From the NCBI RefSeq assembly GCF_014841135.1, contig NZ_JACYTN010000012.1, positions 57,223 through 121,222 of the forward strand: a DNA stretch of 64,000 bases, written 5' to 3'. The DNA comes from Paenibacillus arenosi. GTDB taxonomy: Bacteria > Bacillota > Bacilli > Paenibacillales > Paenibacillaceae. The position numbers and the translations under genes are program-made. This document shows, piece by piece, positions 26,853-37,056 of the stretch (the first letter of the stretch is position 1; every line of letters begins with the position of its first letter). The notes beneath the pieces were generated by a model. It was given only the letters and a program-made list of their open reading frames with translations, did no database searches and was not told the origin of the DNA.

Positions 26853-27104
26853 AACGTACCTCCAAAGTTGATAAGATATTTTTATATGTACTTATATATA
26901 TAGACGAAATAACGATTAAAAAAGTTTCTGTGGACTGAGTCTAATCACTAGGGAACTTGAGAGTACCTATAGCACTTCAAAGTACGTACTTCACAACTGG
27001 TTGTATATTATCCATAATTGCAGCTATATCCGGACATTACCCAATATGCTGAGCTATTATTCATGAAGTTACCGGAATTCTACAAAAAGGAAGGTTGTTG
27101 AACG

Positions 27105-27665
27105 ATGAAAGCTCTTATTACCGTAACTCATCCTCGCACAAATTCTCTCACGCATGCAGTGATGAATCGCATTGTAGAAGGTCTGAAGCAAAATAACCAT
27201 GAGATAGATGTATTAGACTTGCATCGTGATGGGTTCAACCCTATTTATACGGTAGAAGATGAGAAGGACTGGATAAAGCCAGATAAAATCTACGCTCCAG
27301 AGGTTCGTAAGGAGATGGATCGGATTGCTGCAGCAGACACCCTTATTTACGTATTTCCATTATGGCAGTACAGCTTGCCTTCCATGCTTAAAGCGTATTT
27401 GGATAAAGTATGGAATATGGGGTTGTTTGGTAAGATGGGTGAGAAAAAAGTGCTGTGGATTTGTCTGACCGGCGGAGATGAAGATCATATGTCAAAATAC
27501 AACCGCGAGGAGATGCTAAAGCACTATCTTAATGTAGCTGTATCTGGCTATGCACGTGTGAAAGAATCCAACGTCGAGCTTCTATACGACACCCTTTCCG
27601 AGTCGAAGGAACATATTGAAAGTTTGCTAGAACGTGCTTATCAGCTTGGACGAAACTATGAGTAA
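27105..27665 (+). CDS. NAD(P)H-dependent oxidoreductase (NQO1/KefF-like flavodoxin fold)
   Basis: 186 residues. KALITVTHPRTNSLTHAVM is the FMN/FAD phosphate loop; PLWQYSLPSMLKAYLDKVWNMG is the family signature of NQO1-type quinone reductases. LTGGDEDHM contributes to the active-site loop. It reduces quinones or xenobiotics by two-electron transfer in the cytosol. RBS is AAGGAAGG before ATG. Confidence 0.87.
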   Translation: MKALITVTHPRTNSLTHAVMNRIVEGLKQNNHEIDVLDLHRDGFNPIYTVEDEKDWIKPDKIYAPEVRKEMDRIAAADTLIYVFPLWQYSLPSMLKAYLDKVWNMGLFGKMGEKKVLWICLTGGDEDHMSKYNREEMLKHYLNVAVSGYARVKESNVELLYDTLSESKEHIESLLERAYQLGRNYE

Positions 27666-27738
27666 TTAGAAATGCTAGGATATGCTTGATACGGAAGCTT
27701 GTTAAAGAATCGTATTCCTTAATTTTTGAAGCTTACAC

Positions 27739-27781
27739 AGCTCGCATGTTAATTTGCCGTATTTCAACATGCGAGCTTTTT
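27739..27781 (+). terminator. Terminator after the quinone reductase gene
   Basis: AGCTCGCATGTT / AACATGCGAGCT with U tract. Confidence 0.87.
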
Positions 27782-27853
27782 CTATGCTTACAATGCGTGT
27801 TTACTATTCTATTTTAATTATGAATAAAGCGTATTTATCATCTTATTCAGCAG

Positions 27854-28861
27854 TTACTTATCCTTACGGCAGTTGACGATAGCATTCGCTTCTGTATCCC
27901 AACGCCAAGGTACCGACTGCCCTAATACATGCACGCCACCCAGCCACGTATCGATACCATATAACGCTATCCAGTCAACTTTGCTTTCCAGCACTTGTCG
28001 ACCCAGTTCCGTAAGGGAGATAGTACAGTTATGAAAGGAAGGTGGCGTACCTTGGAAATGAGGAAAAGACTCCAATCCTTCGATATGTAGAAGTGGCTGA
28101 GTACCTTGCGAAAGCTTAGATAATACATGCCAATATTGCAAATCCCCCATGCCAAGCTCATGCAGCTTATCTCCCACCTTTTGAAATAAAATATAGGGTG
28201 TATAATCGTCATTCTGGACATGTTCCAGCGTGATTTGCTCAACGATGCCTAGCCCATTATGGACAGATGGAAAGCGTGCAAGATGCAGCTGAAATGCAGC
28301 TTGAGCGAACGGCAATGCCGAAGTGTCACCATTCAGCAGTTGTGAAAGCTTATTAGGATCGGAAGAAACATACGCCTCCCATAGGGCAGAGCCGAGGGCT
28401 AGTTGTTCGCTGCCAACGATTTGCCACGTGCCTGATAGTGTAGCCATCTGCTCTGCATGAAGCTGTCCAAGTCCCCGGAATAATTCGATACCTGGGAACG
28501 AGCCGATACACAATAAGCTTAACTTCGTATCGCCTAGTGGGTGCTGAGCAAACCAATGGAGCAAGTAGCACAGCATCGTCTGGTCGAATAAATCATGCTC
28601 GAACCACAATACAACCTCATCATATTGAGCGAAATCTGCTAGCTGCTTCTCCTGTATTTCAGAGTTCCTAGTGAACTCCGCGGTTGGAATGCCCATTGCT
28701 TGCTCCAAATATTGTGCTCTTATTTCACGATTGGCAGGTTCTGCGGGATTCGTGAAGTTTGGTCCATCAGGATACACTTCTCTCCAAACGAGAATGTCGC
28801 CTTTATCTACAACTTTCTTTAGTGTTTCAGCTACGTGATCTCCGTTTACAATATGCAGCAT
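27854..28861 (-). CDS. DUF1835 domain protein
   Basis: 335 residues from ATG at 28861, with GGGAGGAAAAGGG directly upstream; the upstream Met at 28927 is unsupported. It opens MLHIVNGDHVAETLKK and continues with DILVWREVYPDGP and VVLWFEHDLFDQ, the DUF1835 signature. The end (PFHNCTISLTELGRQVLESK and LGGVHVLGQSVPWRWD) matches the DUF3658-type winged-helix tail. Soluble, function unknown; sigma-factor-linked regulatory roles have been suggested for relatives. Confidence 0.82.
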   Translation of the reverse strand: MLHIVNGDHVAETLKKVVDKGDILVWREVYPDGPNFTNPAEPANREIRAQYLEQAMGIPTAEFTRNSEIQEKQLADFAQYDEVVLWFEHDLFDQTMLCYLLHWFAQHPLGDTKLSLLCIGSFPGIELFRGLGQLHAEQMATLSGTWQIVGSEQLALGSALWEAYVSSDPNKLSQLLNGDTSALPFAQAAFQLHLARFPSVHNGLGIVEQITLEHVQNDDYTPYILFQKVGDKLHELGMGDLQYWHVLSKLSQGTQPLLHIEGLESFPHFQGTPPSFHNCTISLTELGRQVLESKVDWIALYGIDTWLGGVHVLGQSVPWRWDTEANAIVNCRKDK

Positions 28862-28973
28862 CCCTTTTCCTCCCTCAAACAAATGTTGAACCACATGCAC
28901 ACTCAACTCCTTTGTTCTGTTGTGCAAAGAATAGACAGTGACTAAATCGTATATTTCTATTCCCTATAACAGT

Positions 28974-29008
28974 AAAAGTGCCTGCAACGCGACTTGTGCA
29001 GGCACTTT
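28974..29008. terminator. Terminator at end of OpuF-like operon
   Basis: AAAGTGCCTGCA / TGCAGGCACTTT, 12-bp stem, just past the minus-strand transporter gene. Confidence 0.87.
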
Positions 29009-29028
29009 CGTTCATCTCATATTACTAG

Positions 29029-30543
29029 TTAAGGCAGCAAATGGTTCGATTTCAGAAATTGTTTGGCCACCGAAGCTGCATCTTTCTTCTCCACATTTAC
29101 TTTGTAATTCATGAGTCGCATTTCATCATCCGTAATTTTGCCGGAAAGCTTGTTCAATACGTTTTCCAGCTCGGGATATTTCGCTAACGTTTCAGCTTTT
29201 AATAAGGGTGCTCCTTGATAAGGTGGAAAAAGATGTTTGTCGTCCCCTAATACAGTAAGGTTATATTGCTGGAGTTCACTATCTGTTGAATAGGCATCAA
29301 TCACATGGATGTCACCATTATTCAAGGCTGTGTATCTTAGTGCTGGCTGCATAATGTTGATCTTGGCGAATTGAATGCCGTACAACTTCTGAATACCTAA
29401 ATATCCATCTTCCCGTTCAGGAAATTCCGGTGTGAAACCAGCGTGCAGCAAATGTTCGACTGCTTTTAAGTCAGAAATCGTGTTAAGATTGTATTTCTCT
29501 GCCAGAGCTGAAGGAATAGCAAGAGCGTATGTATTATTGTAAGCCATGGGCTCCAGCATCCGTAAATTCAATTTGTTCTGCAGCCCATCTTTCGCCTGCT
29601 CAAATACTTTAGTTTGATCGGTACTTTCAGGTTGCTCTTTCAAAAGATCAACAATAGCGGTCCCCGTAAATTCAGGATATAGATCGATACTGCCAGATGT
29701 AAGCGCGGTATATACAAAAGAGGTTCCGCCCATATTGGGCTTCAGCTCTACGTTAAGCGACGTATTTTCTTCTATAAGAAGTTTGTACATATTCATTAAT
29801 AATTCCGGCTCTGCTCCCAGTTTCCCTCCTATAACTAAATCTTTTTGGGATTGAAACCCAAGAGATACGAAAATCAATAAAAAGACGGCGATAACAGCCG
29901 AAACAACCGATACCATTGACTTCTTAAATGAGAATTTTTCAATTTTCCTTAATAAAAAATCAAATAGTAAAGCTAATACAGCAGCGGGAATTGCACCAAG
30001 GACAATAAGGCTAGTATCGTTCCGATCAATTCCAACGATAATTAAATCCCCAAGCCCACCTGCTCCGATAAGAGAGGCAATAGTCGTGGTTCCTATAATT
30101 AGCACCATCGCTGTACGTATACCTGCCATAATGACTGGCATCGCAAGAGGAAGTTCCACTTTAAGCAAAAGCCTGCGATTATTCATGCCAAGACCTCGGG
30201 CAGCTTCAATCAAGCTGCGATCTACTTCCATAATCCCCGTATATATATTTCTTAGAATGGGTAGCAGTGCATAAAGGACGAGAGCAATGATGGCCGGCAC
30301 TGTCCCAATACCAACTAGCGGTATAAGCAGACCAAGTAGAGCTAAAGAAGGAATCGTCTGACATACAGCAGCTGCTCCAATCACGATCTCAGCTGCTTTT
30401 TTCTTTCGTGTCAAATATATACCTAGAGGAACGGATATCAATAGCGCAAAAAATAACGAGATAAACGAGATGGTCATATGCTCGATTAATGCGCTCCATA
30501 AGTCTTCTTTTCGGTCTAGAAAGGTCTGCCACAAAGTACTCAT
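29029..30543 (-). CDS. Osmoprotectant ABC transporter, permease fused to substrate-binding protein (OpuF-like)
   Basis: 504 residues. The N-terminal ~215 residues form a BPD-type permease (EAARGLGMNNRRLLLKVELP is the EAA loop), followed by a membrane anchor and a ~270-residue solute-binding domain (ELKPNMGGTSFVYTAL..., DLYPEFTGTA). This fusion is found in OpuF and related glycine betaine/choline importers. Located in the membrane with the binding domain outside. It overlaps its ATPase gene by 4 bp. The substrate is a quaternary amine by family; osmotic control is expected but no site is visible. Confidence 0.87.
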   Translation of the reverse strand: MSTLWQTFLDRKEDLWSALIEHMTISFISLFFALLISVPLGIYLTRKKKAAEIVIGAAAVCQTIPSLALLGLLIPLVGIGTVPAIIALVLYALLPILRNIYTGIMEVDRSLIEAARGLGMNNRRLLLKVELPLAMPVIMAGIRTAMVLIIGTTTIASLIGAGGLGDLIIVGIDRNDTSLIVLGAIPAAVLALLFDFLLRKIEKFSFKKSMVSVVSAVIAVFLLIFVSLGFQSQKDLVIGGKLGAEPELLMNMYKLLIEENTSLNVELKPNMGGTSFVYTALTSGSIDLYPEFTGTAIVDLLKEQPESTDQTKVFEQAKDGLQNKLNLRMLEPMAYNNTYALAIPSALAEKYNLNTISDLKAVEHLLHAGFTPEFPEREDGYLGIQKLYGIQFAKINIMQPALRYTALNNGDIHVIDAYSTDSELQQYNLTVLGDDKHLFPPYQGAPLLKAETLAKYPELENVLNKLSGKITDDEMRLMNYKVNVEKKDAASVAKQFLKSNHLLP

Positions 30544-31511
30544 TTGACGTTACCTACTTTCATTTTCACCTGACCGGATAAATGCTGCAGCATCGTTTGG
30601 CGATCTAACATACCAACCATTACTCCGTCTCTTACGACGGGTACCTGCTCCTGTTGGGATAACAGCTCTAGTGTGCGTTCCAGTGAGCTATTTACGCTTA
30701 GCGTTTCCATTCCCTCATAATTCCCTGTAAAAGAGGTTGAATCGGATATCAGTCTTGTCAGATCAAAATCTGCGACAGGTAATTTCGTATCTGTCCTGCC
30801 TATAAAGCTGCTCACAAAGTCATTGGCTGGTCGATGAACTAATTCATCAGGAGTTCCCACCTGCACCAATTCTCCGTCCTTCATGATCGCGATGCGATCC
30901 CCCAGCTTTAATGCTTCCTGCATATCATGTGTTACAAATACGATTGTTTTCTTAATCGATCTTTGCAATGTCAGAATATCGTCCTGCAGCTTTTCTCTGC
31001 TAATCGGATCTAGCGCACTGAACGGCTCATCCATAATGATGATGTCAGGATCTGCTGCAAGTGCTCGAATGACCCCCACTCTTTGCTGTTGCCCACCAGA
31101 CAGTTCTCTCGGTTTTCTATTTCTATAAATATGGGGTTCTAAGCCTACCATCGTCAGTAATTCATCTACCCGCTCCACCATCTTTTCTTTCGTCCACTTC
31201 TTCATTTCAGGTACGATGGCGATGTTCTCCGCAATGGTCATATGAGGAAATAAAGCAATTTGCTGCAGCACATAGCCGATGTTCCAACGTAGTTCGTGAA
31301 TATCATAGTCACTGATCTTTTTTCCATGAATGAGAATCGTACCTTCCGACAGATCGATAAGTCGATTTATCATTTTCAAGGTTGTTGTTTTCCCGCTGCC
31401 ACTTGGGCCAATTAAGACAAAGAACTCGCCTTTATGAATGGTCAAATGTAAAGATTTTACGATAGGTGCACCCTGATCGAAGTGCTTGGATACATTTTGG
31501 AATTGGATCAT
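30540..31511 (-). CDS. Osmoprotectant ABC transporter ATPase (OpuF-like)
   Basis: 323 residues. Walker A GPSGSGKTT, Q-loop, signature LSGGQQQRVGV, Walker B IIMDEPFSALDP, and H-loop VTHDMQEA. A C-terminal tail (about 255-315) is related to one CBS-type module (VPVVRDGVMVGMLDRQTML); many OpuA/OpuC ATPases have two. The first gene of the two-gene operon with the fused permease. It powers uptake of betaine-like solutes. Confidence 0.88.
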   Translation of the reverse strand: MIQFQNVSKHFDQGAPIVKSLHLTIHKGEFFVLIGPSGSGKTTTLKMINRLIDLSEGTILIHGKKISDYDIHELRWNIGYVLQQIALFPHMTIAENIAIVPEMKKWTKEKMVERVDELLTMVGLEPHIYRNRKPRELSGGQQQRVGVIRALAADPDIIIMDEPFSALDPISREKLQDDILTLQRSIKKTIVFVTHDMQEALKLGDRIAIMKDGELVQVGTPDELVHRPANDFVSSFIGRTDTKLPVADFDLTRLISDSTSFTGNYEGMETLSVNSSLERTLELLSQQEQVPVVRDGVMVGMLDRQTMLQHLSGQVKMKVGNVK

Positions 31512-31618
31512 GATTTGACTCCTTTATTGCTTTAATACAAGCCCACTTCTTGTCTTATTCAATCTTGTCTTCCTTAGACATATTGGTTACTGCTGAAACA
31601 TAGTACTCATCATATAGT

Positions 31619-31647
31619 AAAAAACCGCGATGATCGCGGCTTTTTTA
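31619..31647. terminator. Terminator beyond the alkyl sulfatase gene
   Basis: AAAACCGCGA / TCGCGG with T6 tract. Confidence 0.8.
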
Positions 31648-31708
31648 TTAAATATTCAATTTGAGCTATACCTATGTTGTGGTTATGTTATCCTAACCGT
31701 ATTCCCAC

Positions 31709-33601
31709 TTAAGGAGTTACAATATTGGACATAATGTCGAACGTATCCAAAAGCTCTAAAAACTCATTTAGTTTTGCAGACTCACCCGATAAGGATAACT
31801 GACCATCTGCCAGCGCTTGTTCTGGTGTAAGTTGACCCGTTCCGATCTTATAAAATGCCACTTTGTCGATAATTAAGGCAGTATCAGGTTGGTCGGCTGC
31901 TACATTTGCTTTGTACGTTAACACACTATTTTCCACATACAACGTGTACGTCTCATTCATATCTGTGAAAGTCACATTTATCGTTACGGATATCCCTTCC
32001 GCTTTTGGCCCATTCAATTTAATCGCCAACAGCTTAAAGAAGTCATCTACGGGCACATCGTTTAACATTTTTGATGTATTTTTCGTTTCGGATTTGACGC
32101 CATGTCTTAGTTCGTGGGCACCAGACAGATATACATTGCGCCAAATCGCAGATTCTGCTTGGAATCCTAGTTGTTCAAAGGCATCAGCTAGCAATTGCTT
32201 AGCTTCTTCATGATCTGGTTCGGACATAACGACATGCTTCAAAATTTGAGCAACCCACCGGTATTCTCCCTTTTCATAATCGACTCTGGCTTGTTCGATT
32301 ACCTTCGACGCTCCCCCTATATATTGAACATACTTTTGGGCAGACTCGACTTGAGGTAGCGGATCCAAATCGGATGGATTACCGCTGTAATACCCTAAGT
32401 AAAAATTGTATATCGCTTTCACATTATGTTTGAGTGTTCCATAATAGCCTCGATTACCCCAATACGTATTCAATGTAGGAGGAAGTTGCATCGCTTCTGC
32501 TATTTCATCCATCGTATACCCATGATTAGCTAGGCGAACCGTTTGATCATGCATATATTTGTACATATCACGCTGCATTTTTAAATGATATAGCGCATTT
32601 TCCTTTCCAAACGCAGGCCACGCATGGATCATAATCAACGCTTCAAGCTCAACTTTTTTACAAAAATCAATGGTTGTATCCAGTGCATTCACCCATGCTA
32701 ATGTATCTCGCGGCTTTGCACCTCGTAGTGTATAGATTTGATGCATCGTTCTATTGGCATTTTCGGATGCAAACATAACCTTATAATCATGAACATAAAA
32801 ATGCATCTCCGAAGGAGCTTCTGTATTTAGAGCCAACTGGAATTGAAACGTGATGCCGTCTATTTCAGTTTTAAGGAATTTTTCATGGATTTCATTAGTA
32901 GGTGCTTTAAAGCTTATCGTACCACTACCTACATCAAGACCTATGCCAGCGTTTATTTGCCCTGTTGGACCAATCGGTAACATCGCTCCAGCTTGATATT
33001 GAGCACGACGACTCATGATTATACCTAATAGTACTTGCTCACTCATCGTTTCTTTGGTGAAATTTTCTGGCGCAATAATCGGGATATTTGCGTTCTCAGC
33101 ATAGTGCAATATACCATGGATGCCACCATAATGATCAATATGGCTTTGGCTAATAATAATGGCGGATACCGGTTTTTTGGGTCTATGTTTATAATACAGC
33201 TGCATGACTGCCTTGGCCGATTCTATCGTTGATTGTGTATCACACACAATGACACCCGTTTTACCTTCGATCAGAATGGTGTAGGCTAATCCTTGACCAC
33301 GTACTTGATAAACACCCTCAACCACTTCAAATAAGCCTGTAATCGTCTGCAACTGCCCATTTCTCCATAAGCTTGGGTTCACTGTCTCAGGTGCTGGATC
33401 TTGCTCTATAAATTTCATTTGTTCGATATCCCAAGCAATGTCACCTTCATCATTAAAAACTTTCGTTTCTAATGGTGCGATGAAACCTTTTTTAGCCTCT
33501 TCATAATCTTGTTTATTTTCAAAGTTCAACTCGTTATAAACATGTTCGTGTAGTTTTTTTGTAAAAGAAGTAGCTAATCTAGGTGTAGCTTCATTTGACA
33601 T
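31709..33601 (-). CDS. Alkyl sulfatase (SdsA1-like MBL-fold hydrolase)
   Basis: 630 residues, standard for SdsA1/YjcS. The MBL zinc motif is SQSHIDHYGGIHG; a later His is in the ALIMIHAWPAFGKENA region. After the catalytic domain come an alkyl-sulfatase dimerisation domain and a C-terminal SCP2-like sterol-carrier domain (about 510-630). The enzyme cleaves primary alkyl sulfates such as SDS to alcohol and sulfate; no signal peptide is visible, so it is probably cytoplasmic. Monocistronic. Confidence 0.88.
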   Translation of the reverse strand: MSNEATPRLATSFTKKLHEHVYNELNFENKQDYEEAKKGFIAPLETKVFNDEGDIAWDIEQMKFIEQDPAPETVNPSLWRNGQLQTITGLFEVVEGVYQVRGQGLAYTILIEGKTGVIVCDTQSTIESAKAVMQLYYKHRPKKPVSAIIISQSHIDHYGGIHGILHYAENANIPIIAPENFTKETMSEQVLLGIIMSRRAQYQAGAMLPIGPTGQINAGIGLDVGSGTISFKAPTNEIHEKFLKTEIDGITFQFQLALNTEAPSEMHFYVHDYKVMFASENANRTMHQIYTLRGAKPRDTLAWVNALDTTIDFCKKVELEALIMIHAWPAFGKENALYHLKMQRDMYKYMHDQTVRLANHGYTMDEIAEAMQLPPTLNTYWGNRGYYGTLKHNVKAIYNFYLGYYSGNPSDLDPLPQVESAQKYVQYIGGASKVIEQARVDYEKGEYRWVAQILKHVVMSEPDHEEAKQLLADAFEQLGFQAESAIWRNVYLSGAHELRHGVKSETKNTSKMLNDVPVDDFFKLLAIKLNGPKAEGISVTINVTFTDMNETYTLYVENSVLTYKANVAADQPDTALIIDKVAFYKIGTGQLTPEQALADGQLSLSGESAKLNEFLELLDTFDIMSNIVTP

Positions 33602-33753
33602 TTACGAATACCTCCGTATGTTTTGTTAAGTTGTATAGTTTTCAATGCATATTGCGTAATATGTATACTGCTATTTTCATTGCTATTGTCTCCGTTTTTC
33701 TAATGTTTATGTTAAGCACAACAGCCGGATATAGACGGTCACTTTCCAAACAA

Positions 33754-33799
33754 AGAAAAAACCCATGCAATCCTAGTATCTCACTGGACCACATGGGCT
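33754..33799 (-). terminator. Terminator of the blaI-M56 operon
   Basis: GCCCATG / CATGGGT arms with a long loop, followed on the minus strand by U6 at 33756-33761. Confidence 0.6.
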
Positions 33800-33873
33800 A
33801 ACCTCGTCAATTGCTTAGAGCAATTCGTGTTTGGGCTAACTCGTATATTAGCTGCGCACAATTACACCTTATT

Positions 33874-35715
33874 TTATTTTTTAACCGCTTCTTTTAGCAG
33901 TTCGATCTTGTCTTTCTTAGACATATCAAATGTAGCGGAAACGCTGTACTCGTGCTTATCATCATGCCAAAACATATATTTTGGATACATATGGGCTGGC
34001 AAATCATCCTCAAAGAAACCATTTTTCTTCACTTCATCTGCGCCAATAGTATACTTAGAAATCGCAATCGTGTCCTTACCATTCGTATACTCAAGACGTA
34101 TGGTTGCAGCCTCTTTCCAATCTATCTTTTTCACGTAGATAGGTTTACCGCTCTGCTTTCCTTCAGCTCGTACTTCTTCCACGAATTCCCCTTCTGTTGG
34201 GCCTTCGATTCTAGCTTTTGAGAATGTAAATCCCTCTGGTAAGTTGGACGGCTGTTCTAAGATGGACCCTTCTAGCGTAGAGGCTTGTTTCATATAGTCC
34301 TCGTAGCTATTGTAATGGTCGATTCCTCCCCAATAGCTTAGATCGAGACCACTATTAATGCCTTTATATTTATGATACAAAACAAACATATCGCCTGTTT
34401 GTTTATGTAGTTGTTTCACTCTATTTTTCTCGTCTTCAATAAACTTCAAATCCTCGGCAGGTATAGATTTGGCTGCTTCAGTGGATTTTCGGTTAGCTTC
34501 GTCTATTGCTTTTTTATAGTTCTCGCGCTCTTCCAAAGAATCTATTCCCTCTGGGTAAACAATCGCTGGTTGTGATGTAGGGCCTGTATTGCTTTCTTTA
34601 GCATTAACCAAGGATACACTGCCAAGCGCAAGAAGCATCGTTAATCCTAGAATAGATAATTTATATGATTTTTTATGAAAATGTTTGATCATGATAAGTC
34701 TCCTTTTCATTTGTTTATGAGTGGCAGACAAAGCAGCAACCCCTGGCTGCTGATGATGTCCTGTAAAATGCTCCAGCACGTGGAGAATCGTTAGCCCGTA
34801 TGCATGATTTTGCTGAGGACTCAGTCTATCCAGTGCACATGCATCACAAGCAAGCTCTTGATGCTGCCTTGCTTTGTGAACAGCAAGCCATAGCAGCGGA
34901 TTGAACCAATGGAGAATCAGTAGGAAGTGCATCATCCAATTCACAGCCACATCCCAGCGCTTAATATGTGCAAATTCATGCACGAGAATATAGCGCAGTT
35001 GATCCCTTTGTAGTGTTACAAGCAAACTGGGTGATATAACGATCGCAGGGTTCCGTAAGCCAACCACTGCTGGTCCAGGAATTTGCTCTGATGCGACGAA
35101 GCGAACGTTTCGCTGTATATGCAATAACTGCTTCGTCTCCTGAAATAATGACGATAAATAAGGCGTATCAATGGCCCGGCCTGCACGAAGCGCTTGTTTC
35201 AAGCGAAATTGATCAACTACGGTCTTTACAGTTAAAATCATAACGCCTGCAAACCATACCACCATCAGCATGTTTATGAAACCTAATTGCTTGACAACGC
35301 TCCACCATGAAGCATCTTCTTGCCCCGCCCCTGATAAAAGATTCTCATTTGTTCCGTCGGTTAATTCGATATTGGAAAGTCCTTGATAATAAACGCCATC
35401 TTCCGAGACCCCTAGCGTGTCCTTCCGCCAATGATGCCATGCCGCTGAATCTTGAACTCGCTCATGCACACCAGGCGCAATGCTTTCCAATGCAAACATA
35501 TTGTACACACTTAGCGATGATTCTGGTGCCCACGGCAGCAGAAGACGGATGACAACAGGCATCCACAGTAAATAGTGCCATCTCGCTTCCAGTTTGTTTT
35601 TCATTATAAATTGTAAAATAAGAACAACAATAACTAATATGCTTGCCATGAAGGATGCCTGAATGACCCACTCAAAAATGGACACTAAACCTGCATATAA
35701 GGAAGGACTCATCAT
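33874..35715 (-). CDS. M56 family (BlaR1/MecR1-type) membrane metallopeptidase receptor
   Basis: 613 residues. The N-terminal membrane part holds HEFAH (246-250) with HIKRWDVAVNW, the zinc protease site of BlaR1/MecR1. One last membrane span is near 350. Residues 375-613 are a sensor domain outside the cell; it lacks the SxxK penicillin-binding active site and matches the secreted protein at 36283-37020 (EDKQFIE, GLDLSYWGG, GFTFSKARIEGPTEG). The gene begins by ATGA overlap with blaI. It is probably a receptor that cleaves the BlaI-type repressor when a ligand binds; the ligand is unknown. Confidence 0.85.
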   Translation of the reverse strand: MMSPSLYAGLVSIFEWVIQASFMASILVIVVLILQFIMKNKLEARWHYLLWMPVVIRLLLPWAPESSLSVYNMFALESIAPGVHERVQDSAAWHHWRKDTLGVSEDGVYYQGLSNIELTDGTNENLLSGAGQEDASWWSVVKQLGFINMLMVVWFAGVMILTVKTVVDQFRLKQALRAGRAIDTPYLSSLFQETKQLLHIQRNVRFVASEQIPGPAVVGLRNPAIVISPSLLVTLQRDQLRYILVHEFAHIKRWDVAVNWMMHFLLILHWFNPLLWLAVHKARQHQELACDACALDRLSPQQNHAYGLTILHVLEHFTGHHQQPGVAALSATHKQMKRRLIMIKHFHKKSYKLSILGLTMLLALGSVSLVNAKESNTGPTSQPAIVYPEGIDSLEERENYKKAIDEANRKSTEAAKSIPAEDLKFIEDEKNRVKQLHKQTGDMFVLYHKYKGINSGLDLSYWGGIDHYNSYEDYMKQASTLEGSILEQPSNLPEGFTFSKARIEGPTEGEFVEEVRAEGKQSGKPIYVKKIDWKEAATIRLEYTNGKDTIAISKYTIGADEVKKNGFFEDDLPAHMYPKYMFWHDDKHEYSVSATFDMSKKDKIELLKEAVKK

Positions 35716-36122
35716 CTATCTCTCTTTTCTTGTTGTTTGTCGCTGCCATTATCGTCAAATAAAGCTTTTAATGCCTCAATCTCTTGGGTATTCAACTTTT
35801 CATCTTCTAAAAAGTGGGCTAGCATGGGCCTCCATGATCCGCCATACAGCTTTTTAACAAAAGACTTAGTTTCGGATCGCAAATATTCCTGCTCGCTAAC
35901 GAGGGGGTAAAATAGCTGAAAACGCTTTGCACTATTATCTAGCTTCACCCCAACCGCTTGTTTTTGCACCAAACGGTTCAAGAGCGTTCGAGTTGTATTC
36001 GGACTCCAATCCATTCGATCCGCCATTATTTTTACGATTTCGCTAGAAAGGCGATCTGGATTCGTCCATAAAATACGCATGACTTCTAGTTCTGCATCGG
36101 TAATGGATGGTATGTGCTGCAT
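35712..36122 (-). CDS. BlaI/MecI-type repressor
   Basis: 136 residues from ATG at 36122, which follows GGAGGTTTCACAA. The winged-helix part is PSITDAELEVMRILWTNP ... WSPNTTRTLLNRLVQK; the C-terminal half should dimerise and be cut by the receptor. Operators with ACTACA/TGTAGT lie at 36175-36215, upstream of its own start, and before two other genes in the window. By family it binds such dyads as a dimer and is released upon proteolysis. Confidence 0.9.
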   Translation of the reverse strand: MQHIPSITDAELEVMRILWTNPDRLSSEIVKIMADRMDWSPNTTRTLLNRLVQKQAVGVKLDNSAKRFQLFYPLVSEQEYLRSETKSFVKKLYGGSWRPMLAHFLEDEKLNTQEIEALKALFDDNGSDKQQEKRDR

Positions 36123-36174
36123 TTGTGAAACCTCCACGGTCCATTTTCTCAGATTACGTGTAGACAATTATCAG

Positions 36175-36215
36175 ACTACGTATGTAGTTATATATTAAAA
36201 TACTACATTTGTAGT
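36175..36215. promoter_or_regulatory. BlaI-type operators before blaI-M56
   Basis: ACTACATTTGTAGT (36202-36215) is a perfect 6-2-6 dyad, and ACTACGTATGTAGT (36175-36188) differs by one base. Another weak dyad may lie near 36153. Known Bla boxes have the same TACA/TGTA core. Confidence 0.85.
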
Positions 36216-36282
36216 TTAGTAATGTCAACCTGTTTAGTCGAGAAAAGTTCCCATATATTTAGTATCATGCAGCATCTAACAA

Positions 36283-37020
36283 CTACTTTTTCTTAATCGC
36301 TTTTTTCAAAATTTCGATTTTTTGCTTTTTTGGCATGTCAAATGTCGTGGATATACTGTAGCCAAACGTATCATCCTGCCAGTACACATATTTAGGATAA
36401 ATATGTTTCGGGAGCTCATCTTCGTAATAACCTTTTTTCTTCGTTGAATCTTTGTCTAATGTAAACTTAGAAAGAGCAATAGTATTTTTGCCTTTCGTAT
36501 ATTTCAGGCGAATGCTTGCTGCTTCTTTCCAATCTATCTTTTTGGTATAGAGCGGTTTTCCACTTTTCTTGCCTTCGGCTCTCGCTTCAGCAACGAACTT
36601 TCCTTCCGTTGGGCCTTCGATTAATGCTTCTGAGAACGTATAGCCCTTCGGTAAATTGGAAGGCTGCTGCATGATTGACCCTTTCAACGTAGAGGCTTTT
36701 TTCAAATAGTCTTCATACGTTTTGTAGGAATGAGTCCCTCCCCAGAAGCTTAGATCAAGTCCGCTATTCAATACTTTGTATTTGTGATACAAAATAAACA
36801 TATCACCGGACTTCTCGCTTAGCTCCTTTACTCTTTTCAATTCATTTTCAATAAACTGTTTGTCTTCTTCTGGTATAGCTTGGCTTGATTTGGCTGCTTT
36901 TTTAACGGGCTGTTGCTGCGTCGCTTTATTCGATCCCACTCCTGCTGTAAAGTGCATGGAGGAGCCGAGTAATAAGACACCGCTTAGTACTGCAACTGCT
37001 GCTTTTGATACTGTGTTCAT
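36283..37020 (-). CDS. Secreted paralogue of the M56 receptor sensor domain
   Basis: 245 residues. A signal peptide (VLSGVLLLGSSMHFTAG) precedes a domain nearly as long as the sensor part of the M56 receptor at 33874, with about 60% identical residues by eye (e.g. QPSNLPKGYTFSEALIEG; DWKEAASIRLKYTKGK). No membrane anchor or protease. Two BlaI-type operators at 37057-37096 stand upstream, so it should be in the same regulon. It may bind the same ligand, as a scavenger, decoy or amplifier. Unknown otherwise. Confidence 0.8.
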   Translation of the reverse strand: MNTVSKAAVAVLSGVLLLGSSMHFTAGVGSNKATQQQPVKKAAKSSQAIPEEDKQFIENELKRVKELSEKSGDMFILYHKYKVLNSGLDLSFWGGTHSYKTYEDYLKKASTLKGSIMQQPSNLPKGYTFSEALIEGPTEGKFVAEARAEGKKSGKPLYTKKIDWKEAASIRLKYTKGKNTIALSKFTLDKDSTKKKGYYEDELPKHIYPKYVYWQDDTFGYSISTTFDMPKKQKIEILKKAIKKK

Positions 37021-37056
37021 GTTGTGTTTCTCCTTTCTTCCTCATTGCGATCTTAA